From Victivallis vadensis (GTDB lineage Bacteria; Verrucomicrobiota; Kiritimatiellia; UBA8416; CAMCYG01): a DNA stretch of 39,240 nt. The translations under genes were made by a program, and so were the position numbers. The DNA lies in NCBI GenBank assembly GCA_945883775.1, contig CAMCYG010000008.1, forward strand, positions 1-39,240, written 5' to 3'. This document shows positions 20,031 through 29,890 of this stretch, piece after piece (position 1 is the stretch's first letter; every line of letters begins with the position of its first letter). The notes beneath the pieces are model-generated. The model did no database searches. It had not been told where the DNA came from and saw nothing but the letters and a program-made list of their open reading frames with translations.

Positions 20031-21005
20031 ATGACGATGATGAGCATACTTATAACAAGTTCTGCGATTGCGATAGTGGTTTCATTCATGTGCTCGTTGG
20101 CCGAAGCACTGCTTCTCAGTCTCAACCCTTTAACCCTAAACCGACTGCAGGCTAAAAGCCCGCGTTCTGCGGAAGCATGGCGGCGGATGAAAAAGAATGT
20201 TGCCAGGCCTATAACTGCCATTTTGGTGCTGAACACGGTGGCGCATACCGGCGGAGCAATAGTGGCAGGCGGCGCATTTGCTGAAGTTTACGGTGAGCAT
20301 AACATATGGATATTCTCAGTGCTTTTTACGGTTGTAGTTCTTTTCGGAACAGAGATATTGCCAAAAATCATAGGGGTGACTTTCCGTAATCAACTGGCAC
20401 CTGTTGCAGGCCCGATACTTGATGGAATCACGACCATCATGACTCCATTCATAAAGATGAGCGAGTTCATGTTTAGGCGGTTGACCGCGGAAGGCGAGTC
20501 GGATCAGATAACGACTGCTGATCTGATCACTCTTGCAACGCTTGCCCGATCCGGCAAGGCAATAAACCTCAGCCAGGAGAACATTATCATAAATGCTGTC
20601 AGGTTGAGCCACACATTGATCGTGCGTGCAATGATACCGCCGGAGAAGATCAAGTTTGTAAGCAAAGGCGATACGCCTGAGACGGTGCTGGCGCTTGCAA
20701 GGGAAAGTGGGCATTCCCGTTTTCCTGTCAGCTCCTCTCGTGACGCAAGGGATATAAATGCTTTTATAACAATAAAGAAGGCGCTTTCTGCCTCAGGTGA
20801 GCATATCGCCGATCTTATGCTGCATGCCGCGCCGATCCACAGCGTCAAGCAGAGCGACACTCTTATGGCAGCTCTTCAGACGATGCTAGAGCGCAAGGAG
20901 CATCTGCTGTCCGTCGTTGATGAGCAAGGTCGCTGTGTCGGCATAGTCACACTGGAAGATATTGCCGGCGAACTTCTCAGCGCGGATATCGAAGACTTCC
21001 GGTGA
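20031..21005 (+). CDS. CNNM/DUF21-domain, CBS-domain transporter (HlyC/CorC family)
   Basis: SFMCSLAEALLLSLNPLTLNRL, LNTVAHTGGAIVAG, FGTEILPKIIGVTFRNQLA, and CBS pair (VSKGDTPETVLALARESGHSRFPV ... GIVTLEDIAGELLSADIEDF). Confidence 0.9.
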   Translation: MTMMSILITSSAIAIVVSFMCSLAEALLLSLNPLTLNRLQAKSPRSAEAWRRMKKNVARPITAILVLNTVAHTGGAIVAGGAFAEVYGEHNIWIFSVLFTVVVLFGTEILPKIIGVTFRNQLAPVAGPILDGITTIMTPFIKMSEFMFRRLTAEGESDQITTADLITLATLARSGKAINLSQENIIINAVRLSHTLIVRAMIPPEKIKFVSKGDTPETVLALARESGHSRFPVSSSRDARDINAFITIKKALSASGEHIADLMLHAAPIHSVKQSDTLMAALQTMLERKEHLLSVVDEQGRCVGIVTLEDIAGELLSADIEDFR

Positions 21006-21179
21006 TAAATTTCTCTGTTCGTGCTTTCTGAAAATCATAAGTATTTCTCCTGTTGCTGTTGACTAATCGTGTTATGTGAACTATTTTGCACTTATCAAAG
21101 GGTGCTTGGCTCTGTATGAGCCTTGCAGGCAACTAATGGTCGGGCCGCCATTACACAATTAATGTAATTGGAGGTCGCC

Positions 21180-21485
21180 ATGGAAAAGTCCGGAAGTTCC
21201 GGTTTGATAGGGTTTGTTGTAAGATTGATGTGGATGGCTGTGGTTCCGTTCTCGATATTCATAGTCGGAATCCGGCTTATTGAGCAGACAAGCCCTGATG
21301 CGATATCGATGGCCATATTCTGGCTTCTTGTGTCATTAGCTGCGATAACCCGCCTTGTCGATGTTGCCGTCTGCCATGGGGAGACTGTCTTTGGCGAAAA
21401 AGCGACTATGACCCACGTCGCCAGATATGCGGTCACATTGATTGTCCTGTCTGCATCATTCTTTGCTGTATCATTCATATTCTGA
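21180..21485 (+). CDS. Small membrane protein of unknown function
   Basis: GGAGG Shine-Dalgarno upstream of ATG 21180; multiple hydrophobic segments in 101 aa. Confidence 0.7.
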   Translation: MEKSGSSGLIGFVVRLMWMAVVPFSIFIVGIRLIEQTSPDAISMAIFWLLVSLAAITRLVDVAVCHGETVFGEKATMTHVARYAVTLIVLSASFFAVSFIF

Positions 21486-21698
21486 TGTCCCATACAAGAT
21501 TCTGTTTAAGACGGCGTCAACCATATGGGTGGGATTATAATGCGATTAGCTGAGCGCATGACGGGTCACGGGTATTCATGAATCTTAGAAAAGTCTGCGG
21601 GTTAATCCTTTAGCTTTGAAGGCAACTGATACTAGGTATGTAGTGGTTTATATTAAAGTAAGGCATGCGGAAATCCTGATGCTTTGCCGGGGAGGTTT

Positions 21699-23939
21699 AT
21701 GAAGAGATTATTGCTGCTTATATTGCCGGTGTTGATGATTGTTTCTATAGCATTTACCGTGCAGGGTGTCGTGCAGATCCGGAGCGAGCAGCGGAGGCTG
21801 GTAGATGAGGTAAGGAGGAAAGCCGTTGCTGTAAATGAAACGCTGGAGCTCTCCGCCAAGCAGATCCTACTGCAGAATGACACGAAGAGCGCTGCCCGTC
21901 TTGTGGAGATATTTCAGAAGAGGGAACGGCTGCAGGGCTGTGTGATCTACAATAAAGAAGGCAAGGTCCTTGCTGTTACCGAACGAATAGCAGCCTGGGC
22001 TGGCGAAGAGAAGGCTTATATCAAGGAAGCTTTTATAAAGAAAGCGCCCAGAGGGGCCATGGAGCAGTTCGGGACATACTCAGCTTATAGCCACATTCTG
22101 CCAATCAAGGACGATGAAGGTGATATGTTGGGCGTCACAGAAGTTGTGTATGACACTTCCTATATGCTTGTTTCCCTTAATGAAGGATGGAAAAGGCTGA
22201 GCATTACCCTGATCACGCTTCTGGTGGTCATCGTCCTTATCATGTTCCTGATACAGAGACAGATATTCACTCTGCCGGTAATCAGGCTAACTGAATGGTT
22301 CAAGAACTTTCAGCGTGGGGAAATCGACATATCGCATGCGCTCAGAGAATCAGATGAACTTGGGAAGTTGGCGAGTGAAGTTGAGCAAGTTGCGCTTAGC
22401 CTCAGGGTTGCGCGTAAGGCTTTCTCTGAGAAGGCTACTGAACGTGTTGAAAAAGACGAGTTGTGGACGGAGGCAAAACTCAGGGATACTGTACAGGCCA
22501 GGCTTGGAGAGAACTCCCTGTTCATAGTCTCAAATCGTGAGCCATATATGCACATCAAGAAGGAAGATGGTGTTAAACCGATATGTATCAGGCCTGCCGG
22601 AGGTGTTGTGACGGCGCTTGATCCCATTATGCGTGCATGCGGAGGGATGTGGGTAGGGCACGGTTCGGGAAACGCAGACCGCCAGTTTGTGAATTCAAAG
22701 GACAAGCTGGGTGTTCCGCCTGAGGATGACAGATATATACTTAAACGTGTGTGGCTGACCAAGGAAGAGGAGGAGGGTTATTATTACGGATTTGCCAACG
22801 AGGGTCTGTGGCCGCTCTGCCATATAACGCATACGCGACCAGTATTTCGTGAGACCGACTGGCAGGACTACAAAAAGGTTAACCAGAAATTTGCCGACAG
22901 TGTCCTCGCGGAACTACCAGCCACAAAGCCGTTTATTTTTGTTCAGGACTATCATTTCACTCTTATCGCCAAGATGATCAAGGAAAAGAGGCCTGATGCT
23001 TCAATTGCTCTTTTCTGGCATATTCCATGGCCCAATCCGGAAGTCTTCTCAACATGTCCCTATCAGGAGCAGATACTTGAAGGCATGCTTGCCTGTGACC
23101 TGATAGGTTTTCATATCCAGATGCACTGCAATAACTTCCTGGATACTGCCAACAGGCTTCTGGAATCGCGTGTGGATACGGAATCCTTCAAAGTCATACG
23201 CTTTGGTAAAGAGACATCCATCAAGGCATTCCCGATAAGTGTTGATGATAATGTCGAGATGCCTATCGCGTTTGACGAGTCTGCGAGAATTCAGGAAATT
23301 CGTAATGAACTGGGGCTTAAGGATGTGATAGTTGCCATTGGTGTAGACAGACTTGATTATACCAAAGGTATAACCGAGCGCATTATGGCCGTGGACAGGT
23401 TTTTTGAGAAGTATCCCGAATACAGGAATAAATTTACATTTGTTCAGCTTGCGGCTCCCAGCAGGACTCACATCAAGCGGTATCATGATTTTGCAGGAGA
23501 GGTGGATGAGCTTGTGGAGAAGACCAACTGGAAACATTCTGATGGGAGCTGGAAGCCGGTAATTTATCTTAAGCGCCACTTCTCGCAGGAAGAAATCCTT
23601 CCGTATTATCTCATGGCGGATATCTGTATAGTAAGCTCGCTGCATGACGGCATGAATCTTGTTGCCAAAGAATATATTGCTGCGAAAAGCGAACCGGCAG
23701 GTGTTTTGATTCTAAGTCGGTTTACGGGTGCGGCAAAAGAGCTTACCCAGGCCGTGCTTATCAATCCGTATGCAACCGAAGAATTTGCCGACAGTATCAA
23801 GGTAGCACTTGACATGCCCGACAGTGAAAAGAGGGCTCGTCTGGCCAGCATGAAGAATACGATCAAAGCGAATAACATTTATAAATGGGCAGGTAATATT
23901 ATTACCGAATTGACCGCGATAAGGGGAAAGGACGCGTAA
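21699..23939 (+). CDS. otsA: Trehalose-6-phosphate synthase (GT20) fused to N-terminal membrane sensor plus HAMP-like domain
   Basis: TM1 (LLLLILPVLMIVSIAFTVQG), extracytoplasmic region, TM2 (ITLITLLVVIVLIMFLI), HAMP-like LPVIRLTEWFKNFQRGEIDISHALRESDELGKLASEVEQVA, then GT20 (LFIVSNREPY, RPAGGVVTALDPIM, FVQDYHF, ALFWHIPWPNPEVF, GVDRLDYTKGITERI, SLHDGMNLVAKEYIA). Confidence 0.92.
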   Translation: MKRLLLLILPVLMIVSIAFTVQGVVQIRSEQRRLVDEVRRKAVAVNETLELSAKQILLQNDTKSAARLVEIFQKRERLQGCVIYNKEGKVLAVTERIAAWAGEEKAYIKEAFIKKAPRGAMEQFGTYSAYSHILPIKDDEGDMLGVTEVVYDTSYMLVSLNEGWKRLSITLITLLVVIVLIMFLIQRQIFTLPVIRLTEWFKNFQRGEIDISHALRESDELGKLASEVEQVALSLRVARKAFSEKATERVEKDELWTEAKLRDTVQARLGENSLFIVSNREPYMHIKKEDGVKPICIRPAGGVVTALDPIMRACGGMWVGHGSGNADRQFVNSKDKLGVPPEDDRYILKRVWLTKEEEEGYYYGFANEGLWPLCHITHTRPVFRETDWQDYKKVNQKFADSVLAELPATKPFIFVQDYHFTLIAKMIKEKRPDASIALFWHIPWPNPEVFSTCPYQEQILEGMLACDLIGFHIQMHCNNFLDTANRLLESRVDTESFKVIRFGKETSIKAFPISVDDNVEMPIAFDESARIQEIRNELGLKDVIVAIGVDRLDYTKGITERIMAVDRFFEKYPEYRNKFTFVQLAAPSRTHIKRYHDFAGEVDELVEKTNWKHSDGSWKPVIYLKRHFSQEEILPYYLMADICIVSSLHDGMNLVAKEYIAAKSEPAGVLILSRFTGAAKELTQAVLINPYATEEFADSIKVALDMPDSEKRARLASMKNTIKANNIYKWAGNIITELTAIRGKDA

Positions 23940-23976
23940 ATGAACTCTTGGAGCTTATAATGACAGGCGCTGGTTG

Positions 23977-24858
23977 ATGAAACATGCGCTAAGAGAATGG
24001 GCAGGGATAAGGAAGGTTCTGCGAAGGAGAACGATTCTTCTTTTCTTGGACTTCGATGGAACGCTTGCTCCAATAGTATCCATTCCCGCAAAGGCATGTC
24101 TCCCTCCTGGTGCACGCGAATTACTGAAGAGGTTGAGTCTTCAGTCGGAGATTCGGCTGATTGTTATAAGCGGCAGGGATATCGATGATGTCAGAAAGCG
24201 TGTGGCGGTGCCAGGCGCCGTATATGTTGGAAGCCATGGCTGCAGGATCTCCGGTCATGAAATAAATTGGGACCATGTTTTTCCTGTAGCATACAGGAGC
24301 AAGCTGCGGAGGCTGTTTAGAGAAGTGTCAGTGGCTATGAAGGATATATGTGGTGTACATATAGAGAGTAAGGATCTTTCTGTTGCGGTACATTACAGGA
24401 ATGTGAGAAATCGCGACCTGCCGGTCTTTTTTGACAGAATGGAGAGAATCTCTGCACCGTATATAGCGTCTTCATGTATCAAGAAAACAGAGGGAAAGAA
24501 GGTCGTTGAATTCTGTATGGCGACGACCTGGAACAAGGGCCGGGCGGTGAAGTGGCTTTTGCGCAGTATGAAGGGGGCAAAATGTCCTGCACCATGCATG
24601 CCTTTATACATCGGCGATGATAAAACTGATGAACACGCTTTTGAGGCTCTGAAGGGCAAGGGAGTCTCCATACATGTTGGAACCGGGAAGCAGACCGCTG
24701 CCGGCTACAGGCTAAAAAATACGGCCGAAGTCCTAGCGTTTCTGTGGAACATATATACATTTGGATTGGCAGATCTCCCGTTAGTAGGGCCAAAGCAAGT
24801 GCATGGTTGCATTCAGGGGCTATCCACGAATCGAACTTGGCCAGTTCTGTATCCATAA
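23977..24858 (+). CDS. otsB: Trehalose-6-phosphate phosphatase (HAD superfamily)
   Basis: LFLDFDGTLAPIV, LIVISGRDIDDVRKRV, YVGSHGCRI, WNKGRAVKWLL, YIGDDKTDEHAFEAL. Confidence 0.93.
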   Translation: MKHALREWAGIRKVLRRRTILLFLDFDGTLAPIVSIPAKACLPPGARELLKRLSLQSEIRLIVISGRDIDDVRKRVAVPGAVYVGSHGCRISGHEINWDHVFPVAYRSKLRRLFREVSVAMKDICGVHIESKDLSVAVHYRNVRNRDLPVFFDRMERISAPYIASSCIKKTEGKKVVEFCMATTWNKGRAVKWLLRSMKGAKCPAPCMPLYIGDDKTDEHAFEALKGKGVSIHVGTGKQTAAGYRLKNTAEVLAFLWNIYTFGLADLPLVGPKQVHGCIQGLSTNRTWPVLYP

Positions 24859-24877
24859 TATGAAAAAGGAAAACATC

Positions 24878-26287
24878 ATGAAAAAGAAATTCTATATGAC
24901 TTTAGTTGCACTCTTTTCAGTTCAATCAGTTTTTGCTTCGGGAGGTGGAGGTGATATTCAGGATCTGACACGAAGCGGCATGGGGATCTTTGCCCTAGTG
25001 CTGTTCATTATGGCTTATGCCTTGGTGATCATGGAGGAAAAGCTCCTCCTTCGCAAAAGCAAGCCGGTAATCGTCGCCGCCGGGATAATCTGGGTGCTGG
25101 TGGCTCTCTCCTATCAGGCGCTCGGCAAGCCGGACCATGCCCATGCAGCCATACTTCACAACCTGACCGAATACGCGCAACTTTTCCTCTTCCTGTTGGC
25201 GGCCATGACTTACATCAATGCTTTGGAAGAACGCAACGTGTTCAGCACACTGCGATCCTGGATGGTCAACAAGGGTTTTACCCTGCGTACGGTCTTCTGG
25301 ATGACCGGCCTGTTATCTTTTGTCATATCGCCGCTGGCAGATAATCTGACCACCGCTCTATTGATGGGGGCGGTCGCCATGGCGGTTGGGGGAAGCAACA
25401 AAAGTTTTGTGGTGGTTGCCTGCATCAACATCGTGGTCGCAGCAAACGCCGGTGGGGCGTTCTCGCCTTTTGGCGACATAACCACCCTGATGGTCTGGCA
25501 GAAGGGGAAGGTGAGCTTCTTTGAGTTCTTCGCCATCTTTATTCCGTCGGTCATAAACTGGATGATTCCGGCGGTCTGTATGAGTTTTGCGGTATCAAAG
25601 GAAAAACCGTTGGTCTGCGGTGCAGAAGTCAGCATGAAGCTCGGTGCGCGCCGCATCATGGCGCTATTTCTGTTGACCATTGCCACTGCAGTCTCGTTCC
25701 ACAACTTCCTGCATCTGCCGCCGGCGGTGGGAATGATGCTCGGACTGGGATATCTTGCCTTCTTTTCCTACTACCTGAAAAAGGTAGAAGGACGCCTGCG
25801 CAGCGGCGATAATCCTCTGGACCTAACCGGTCACAATCACTCCACCTTCGATCTGTTCAGGAAAATTGCCAAGGCCGAGTGGGATACATTGTTGTTTTTC
25901 TACGGTGTAATCCTTTGCGTTGGAGGTCTGGGTCAGTTCGGTTATCTGGCCGTGGTGTCCGGATTCTTGTACGATGGTCTGGGGCATACTACCTCCAATG
26001 TACTGGTAGGTCTTCTTTCAGCGGTAATCGACAATATTCCGGTCATGTTCGCGGTGCTAACCATGGATCCGCAAATGTCTCATGGTCAATGGTTGCTGGT
26101 GACGCTCACCGCCGGTGTTGGCGGCAGCCTGTTTTCCATCGGATCTGCCGCCGGAGTGGCCCTGATGGGCTCTGCCCGCGGTGTCTACACTTTTGGAGCT
26201 CATCTGAAATGGAGTTGGGCTATTGCTTTGGGGTATGCAGTCAGCATAGTGGCACATCTGCTGCTCAACGGGCGTTATTTTCATTGA
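24878..26287 (+). CDS. nhaD: NhaD-type Na+/H+ antiporter
   Basis: Multi-TM IT-superfamily protein; LLSFVISPLADNLTTALLMGAVAMAVGG, NIVVAANAGGAFSPFGDITTLMVWQKG, VGLLSAVIDNIPVMFAVL. AAGGA Shine-Dalgarno before ATG 24878. Confidence 0.92.
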   Translation: MKKKFYMTLVALFSVQSVFASGGGGDIQDLTRSGMGIFALVLFIMAYALVIMEEKLLLRKSKPVIVAAGIIWVLVALSYQALGKPDHAHAAILHNLTEYAQLFLFLLAAMTYINALEERNVFSTLRSWMVNKGFTLRTVFWMTGLLSFVISPLADNLTTALLMGAVAMAVGGSNKSFVVVACINIVVAANAGGAFSPFGDITTLMVWQKGKVSFFEFFAIFIPSVINWMIPAVCMSFAVSKEKPLVCGAEVSMKLGARRIMALFLLTIATAVSFHNFLHLPPAVGMMLGLGYLAFFSYYLKKVEGRLRSGDNPLDLTGHNHSTFDLFRKIAKAEWDTLLFFYGVILCVGGLGQFGYLAVVSGFLYDGLGHTTSNVLVGLLSAVIDNIPVMFAVLTMDPQMSHGQWLLVTLTAGVGGSLFSIGSAAGVALMGSARGVYTFGAHLKWSWAIALGYAVSIVAHLLLNGRYFH

Positions 26288-26366
26288 TGTGCCGGATGTC
26301 CAAATGGATCAATTCGTGTCGCATACATGTAAACCCTGGTAGGATATGGCTTGCAGTGACAAGGAG

Positions 26367-28196
26367 CTATAGTGGCAATATTGCCGGTCGCATTATTGCT
26401 GAGTCTGAAAGCCAGTTGTATTCTGTGCCTATCAGAAATATCGTCTGCAGAAGGGCGAGATGTGAATATCCCTGAGGGAAATTGCCGGTAAGCCTGCCTG
26501 TAACCGTATCAATCGCTTCGCTCATCAATCCAAGATGGTTGGCTTTCGACAGGATATTGCTAAACATTTCGTTTGCCTTGTCTTTCTCGCCGGTCAAGTA
26601 TAGCGCATTTATCATCCAGAATGTGCAGATTATAAAGGCGCTGGTAGGTTTTCCGAACGAGTCTGGCTGTGTATACCGCATGCAGTAATTGTTTTTTACA
26701 AGCCGGTCATACGATTGTCTGACAGTGCTTGTCATCATCTTGTCACTGGGGGGAAGGAATCCGTAGTGCAGCATCAAAAGATTTGCTGCATCCAGATTGT
26801 CGGAGCCGTAGTACATGCTGAAGGCCTCAATCTGCGGATTCCAGCCATGCTCGATGATGTCTTTCTTGATTTCTTCGGCAATTGACAGGCATTTGCGTGC
26901 ATATTTCCCCTTGTTCAGCATGGTGGCAATTTTTGATGCTTTGTTCATCGCTACCCAGGACATCAGTTTGGAGTGTACATAATGTCTGGGGCAATCCCTG
27001 AACTCCCATATGCCGTCATCAGGCTTTTGCCAAATATTTATTACATTATTAACCATCGCTCTGACGACAGTCCATAGCTCCTGGTCATGGTGCATCTCCT
27101 GCCCATGATTGGAGGTGAAATAGTTAAATATGGCAGACAACAGTTCACCATACAGGTCGTTCTGTGTCTGAGTAAAGGCGCTGTTGCCTATACGTACCGG
27201 CTTCGAATTTTCATAACCCTCAAGATGATCGAGAATCACTTCCTTGATGTCTTTCTCCCCATGGATCCCGTACATGACGGATATGTTCTCTTTTTTTAGG
27301 AGCATCCGGTTCAGTATAAAGTCCAGAAAGTGTTTGGCGAGGTTTGCGTGACCCATTCTCGCATACAGTTCGATTATCATCGAGGCATCCCTAACCCAGC
27401 TGTACCTGTAGTCCCAGTTCCTGTCCTTGCCTATGATTTCAGGGAGTGAGGTGGTGGGTGCTGCTATCACGGCACCGGTCTTGTTGTAAGAAAGAAGTTT
27501 GAGTGTTATGGCTGACCGCAGCGCCATATCTCTGTGCATATCCGGGAGGATAGTTCTGGCGCACCAGGCCAGCCAGTAGCTTTTTGTACGCTCATATTCT
27601 GTATAAATCCTGTCAGGGTCTACAGGCCTTATCTTCTCGTGATATGACAAAAGAATATAAGCGCTTTTGTTAATATGAAATGGTTTTCCGGTTTTGATGT
27701 AGTCCGTATCTATGTCGGTGTAGATGTAGTAACTGTTGTAATCACCATGTTTTGTCACGATCTTAAGATATTCTTCGTTCCATATGTATTCTGTGTCGGT
27801 TGTTGCATAATTGGGTCTGGCTGACAATTCAACCCTGATAATTGGGTCACCATCGGTAATCCTGATGCTTCTCTGGAGTTCTGACGGGCAGTAATGCTCG
27901 TTTCGCTGTGTCATGAAACGCGGCATGTAATCACGCACTTCAAAAACGCCTTCTGCAGTCCTGAATCTGGTAAGCAGGATTGCGGTGTGTCTGATATATG
28001 ACTGTTGTATGTCCAGTATGTTGTCGGCGGTTATCTTGAAGAAACCACCCTTGCCTGAGTCAAGTATACGAGCAAACAGTGAAGGCGAATCAAAATAAGG
28101 CAGACACAGCCAGTCAATGCTGCAATCGCTGGATATAAGTGCAGCACTGGTGCAGTTGCCAATAATCCCATAATCGTAATTTCTCACTATCCCCAT
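26367..28196 (-). CDS. GH15 family glycoside hydrolase (glucoamylase or trehalase type)
   Basis: IGNCTSAALISSDCSIDWLCLPYFDSPSLFARILD, IGKDRNWDYRYSWVRDASMIIELYARMGH, FTQTQNDLYGELLSA, FIICTFWMINALYLTGE. Start MGIVRNYDYG chosen; ORF open to 28298. Confidence 0.92.
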   Translation of the reverse strand: MGIVRNYDYGIIGNCTSAALISSDCSIDWLCLPYFDSPSLFARILDSGKGGFFKITADNILDIQQSYIRHTAILLTRFRTAEGVFEVRDYMPRFMTQRNEHYCPSELQRSIRITDGDPIIRVELSARPNYATTDTEYIWNEEYLKIVTKHGDYNSYYIYTDIDTDYIKTGKPFHINKSAYILLSYHEKIRPVDPDRIYTEYERTKSYWLAWCARTILPDMHRDMALRSAITLKLLSYNKTGAVIAAPTTSLPEIIGKDRNWDYRYSWVRDASMIIELYARMGHANLAKHFLDFILNRMLLKKENISVMYGIHGEKDIKEVILDHLEGYENSKPVRIGNSAFTQTQNDLYGELLSAIFNYFTSNHGQEMHHDQELWTVVRAMVNNVINIWQKPDDGIWEFRDCPRHYVHSKLMSWVAMNKASKIATMLNKGKYARKCLSIAEEIKKDIIEHGWNPQIEAFSMYYGSDNLDAANLLMLHYGFLPPSDKMMTSTVRQSYDRLVKNNYCMRYTQPDSFGKPTSAFIICTFWMINALYLTGEKDKANEMFSNILSKANHLGLMSEAIDTVTGRLTGNFPQGYSHLALLQTIFLIGTEYNWLSDSAIMRPAILPL

Positions 28197-28347
28197 GTTA
28201 CGCTTTATGTTTGGTTTGTACATGCATTTCTGTGTTTCGATGTCGCCTGATTTAAGTGCTTTAAATGTATGAGCGGGTCGGGTAATGTATGCCGACATTT
28301 TGGTGAGCGTAAGGCACGATAATGCATTGTGTCGTCAGGGGTCATGT

Positions 28348-28785
28348 ATGGAAATTAAGATAAACGGAAATGACAGAACAGCTGAGATTGGGAGACAGCT
28401 GACGGAGGCGTCTGCGAGGAGGTCAGCCGGTAAGTATGAGGAATTGGCCGCATGCGAGAATCCAGTTCTGGGTTTGGCTGGATCTGCGCGGAAGGGGACT
28501 TTACCGGATGACCATATGAAGCTTCTTCGTGCGAGGCTGGAAGTGGATTCTTCACTTTTCGCGGTTCCCTCTGCAGGATCTGGCCTTTTGGCCGGGCTGA
28601 AGCGCTGGCTGCGCGGTTTTCTGTGGACATTGCTCTCTTATCAGCATAACTGGTTTGCTTTCAGGCAGAACGCAGTAAATACTCAACTTTATTATCTCAT
28701 GGAATTCGAGCGGGCAGAATATTTGCGTAAGATAAATGATCTTGAGCAGAGGTTGAGGATGCTCGAAAATAAAGATGAGAAATGA
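28348..28785 (+). CDS. Hypothetical protein, probably linked to glycosyltransferase locus
   Basis: 145 aa; WTLLSYQHNWFAFRQNAVNTQLYYLMEFERAEYLRKINDLEQRLRMLE resembles the segment-plus-coiled-coil seen in proteins near O-antigen glycosyltransferases/methyltransferases. Confidence 0.65.
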   Translation: MEIKINGNDRTAEIGRQLTEASARRSAGKYEELAACENPVLGLAGSARKGTLPDDHMKLLRARLEVDSSLFAVPSAGSGLLAGLKRWLRGFLWTLLSYQHNWFAFRQNAVNTQLYYLMEFERAEYLRKINDLEQRLRMLENKDEK

Positions 28786-28831
28786 ATGGGCATAGACGCT
28801 TGGGTCAAAGAAAACGTGGAGTAAGCAGGCA

Positions 28832-29890
28832 GTGAAGATACACCAATTAGTTGCAGGATTTGCTGATGGGGACGCTATTTCTCGCGAGGCAAGTGAGATT
28901 GCCGCCGCTCTCCGGATCAGTGGATATGAATGCGGGATATATGCCCCGGAGAATTCTATAGGTCGTACTTTGTTGGGGCAATGCCAGTCGATGGAGTATA
29001 TGCAGGCGTCTGCTGATGATATAGTCCTGTTTCATTACTCAATAGATTCCTGCGCAAGTGAAGCTTATTTTGCCGCGAAATGCAGAAAGATAGTCAGATA
29101 CCACAACATCACACCTGCAGAGTATTTTCAGGGTTTTGATGACGCCGTGGCGGTGCAATTGGATAAAGCCAGGCATATGCTCAGGTCTGTTGCCGGAGAA
29201 GCTGACAGGGTGGTATGCGTATCTGAATATAATGCAGCAGAAGTCAGGGAGCTGGGCGTGAGCAATGTCGACGTGGTTCACCTTCTGGACGAGTATTTCC
29301 ACAAGTCCGGGACTAAACTGCCACAGCAGGTTCCCGCCCCGGACCGCAGGCTGACAAATATATTGTATGTGGGCAGGATTGCTCCCAATAAATGCATAGA
29401 GGAACTTATAAGTGCGTTTGGCCATTATCATAACGGTATTAACCGAAGGAGTCGGCTTCTCATTGTCGGTTCTGACAGGAGTTGTCCGAAATATTATGCT
29501 GTATTGCGGTTTATAGCTGCGAGGTTGGAATTGCAGAATGTTACGTTCTGCGGGTTTCTTGACGACGTATCGCTATCAGCTTTTTACAAGGCAGCAGATC
29601 TTTTTGTGTGTACGAGCCGGCATGAGGGCTACTGTCAGCCGATTATAGATGCCATGATTAGCGGTGTGCCTGTTCTCGTTCGTAACTGCGGCGGAATGCC
29701 TGAGGCAATGAACGGGGCAGGGGTGATGTACAATAACCTGCAGCCGAAAGTTCTTGCAGAGCTGATGGATAAGATGATTTCTGATGAAGGGCTTAGGAGG
29801 GAAGTGCTGGAGGCGCAGAGCTGTAGGGTCGAGCGGCTGAAGACGCGTGATCTGAAAGCTGATTGCCTGCGTATAGTGGGGTTGAAATGA
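28832..29890 (+). CDS. Glycosyltransferase family 4
   Basis: GTG start; ILYVGRIAPNKCIEELISAF, VTFCGFLDDVSLSAFYKAADLFVCTSRHEGYCQPIIDAMISGVPVLVRNCGGMPEAMNGAGVMY. Confidence 0.93.
   Translation: MKIHQLVAGFADGDAISREASEIAAALRISGYECGIYAPENSIGRTLLGQCQSMEYMQASADDIVLFHYSIDSCASEAYFAAKCRKIVRYHNITPAEYFQGFDDAVAVQLDKARHMLRSVAGEADRVVCVSEYNAAEVRELGVSNVDVVHLLDEYFHKSGTKLPQQVPAPDRRLTNILYVGRIAPNKCIEELISAFGHYHNGINRRSRLLIVGSDRSCPKYYAVLRFIAARLELQNVTFCGFLDDVSLSAFYKAADLFVCTSRHEGYCQPIIDAMISGVPVLVRNCGGMPEAMNGAGVMYNNLQPKVLAELMDKMISDEGLRREVLEAQSCRVERLKTRDLKADCLRIVGLK

Noticed and set aside
24815-24857. tRNA 3'-end-like string (minus strand CCAAGTTCGATTCGTGGATAGCCCC) at the end of otsB, a possible integration scar next to nhaD
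   Set aside because: T-stem has a mismatch, no matching acceptor 5' strand or anticodon arm nearby, and no second copy at the other end of nhaD; too weak to call.
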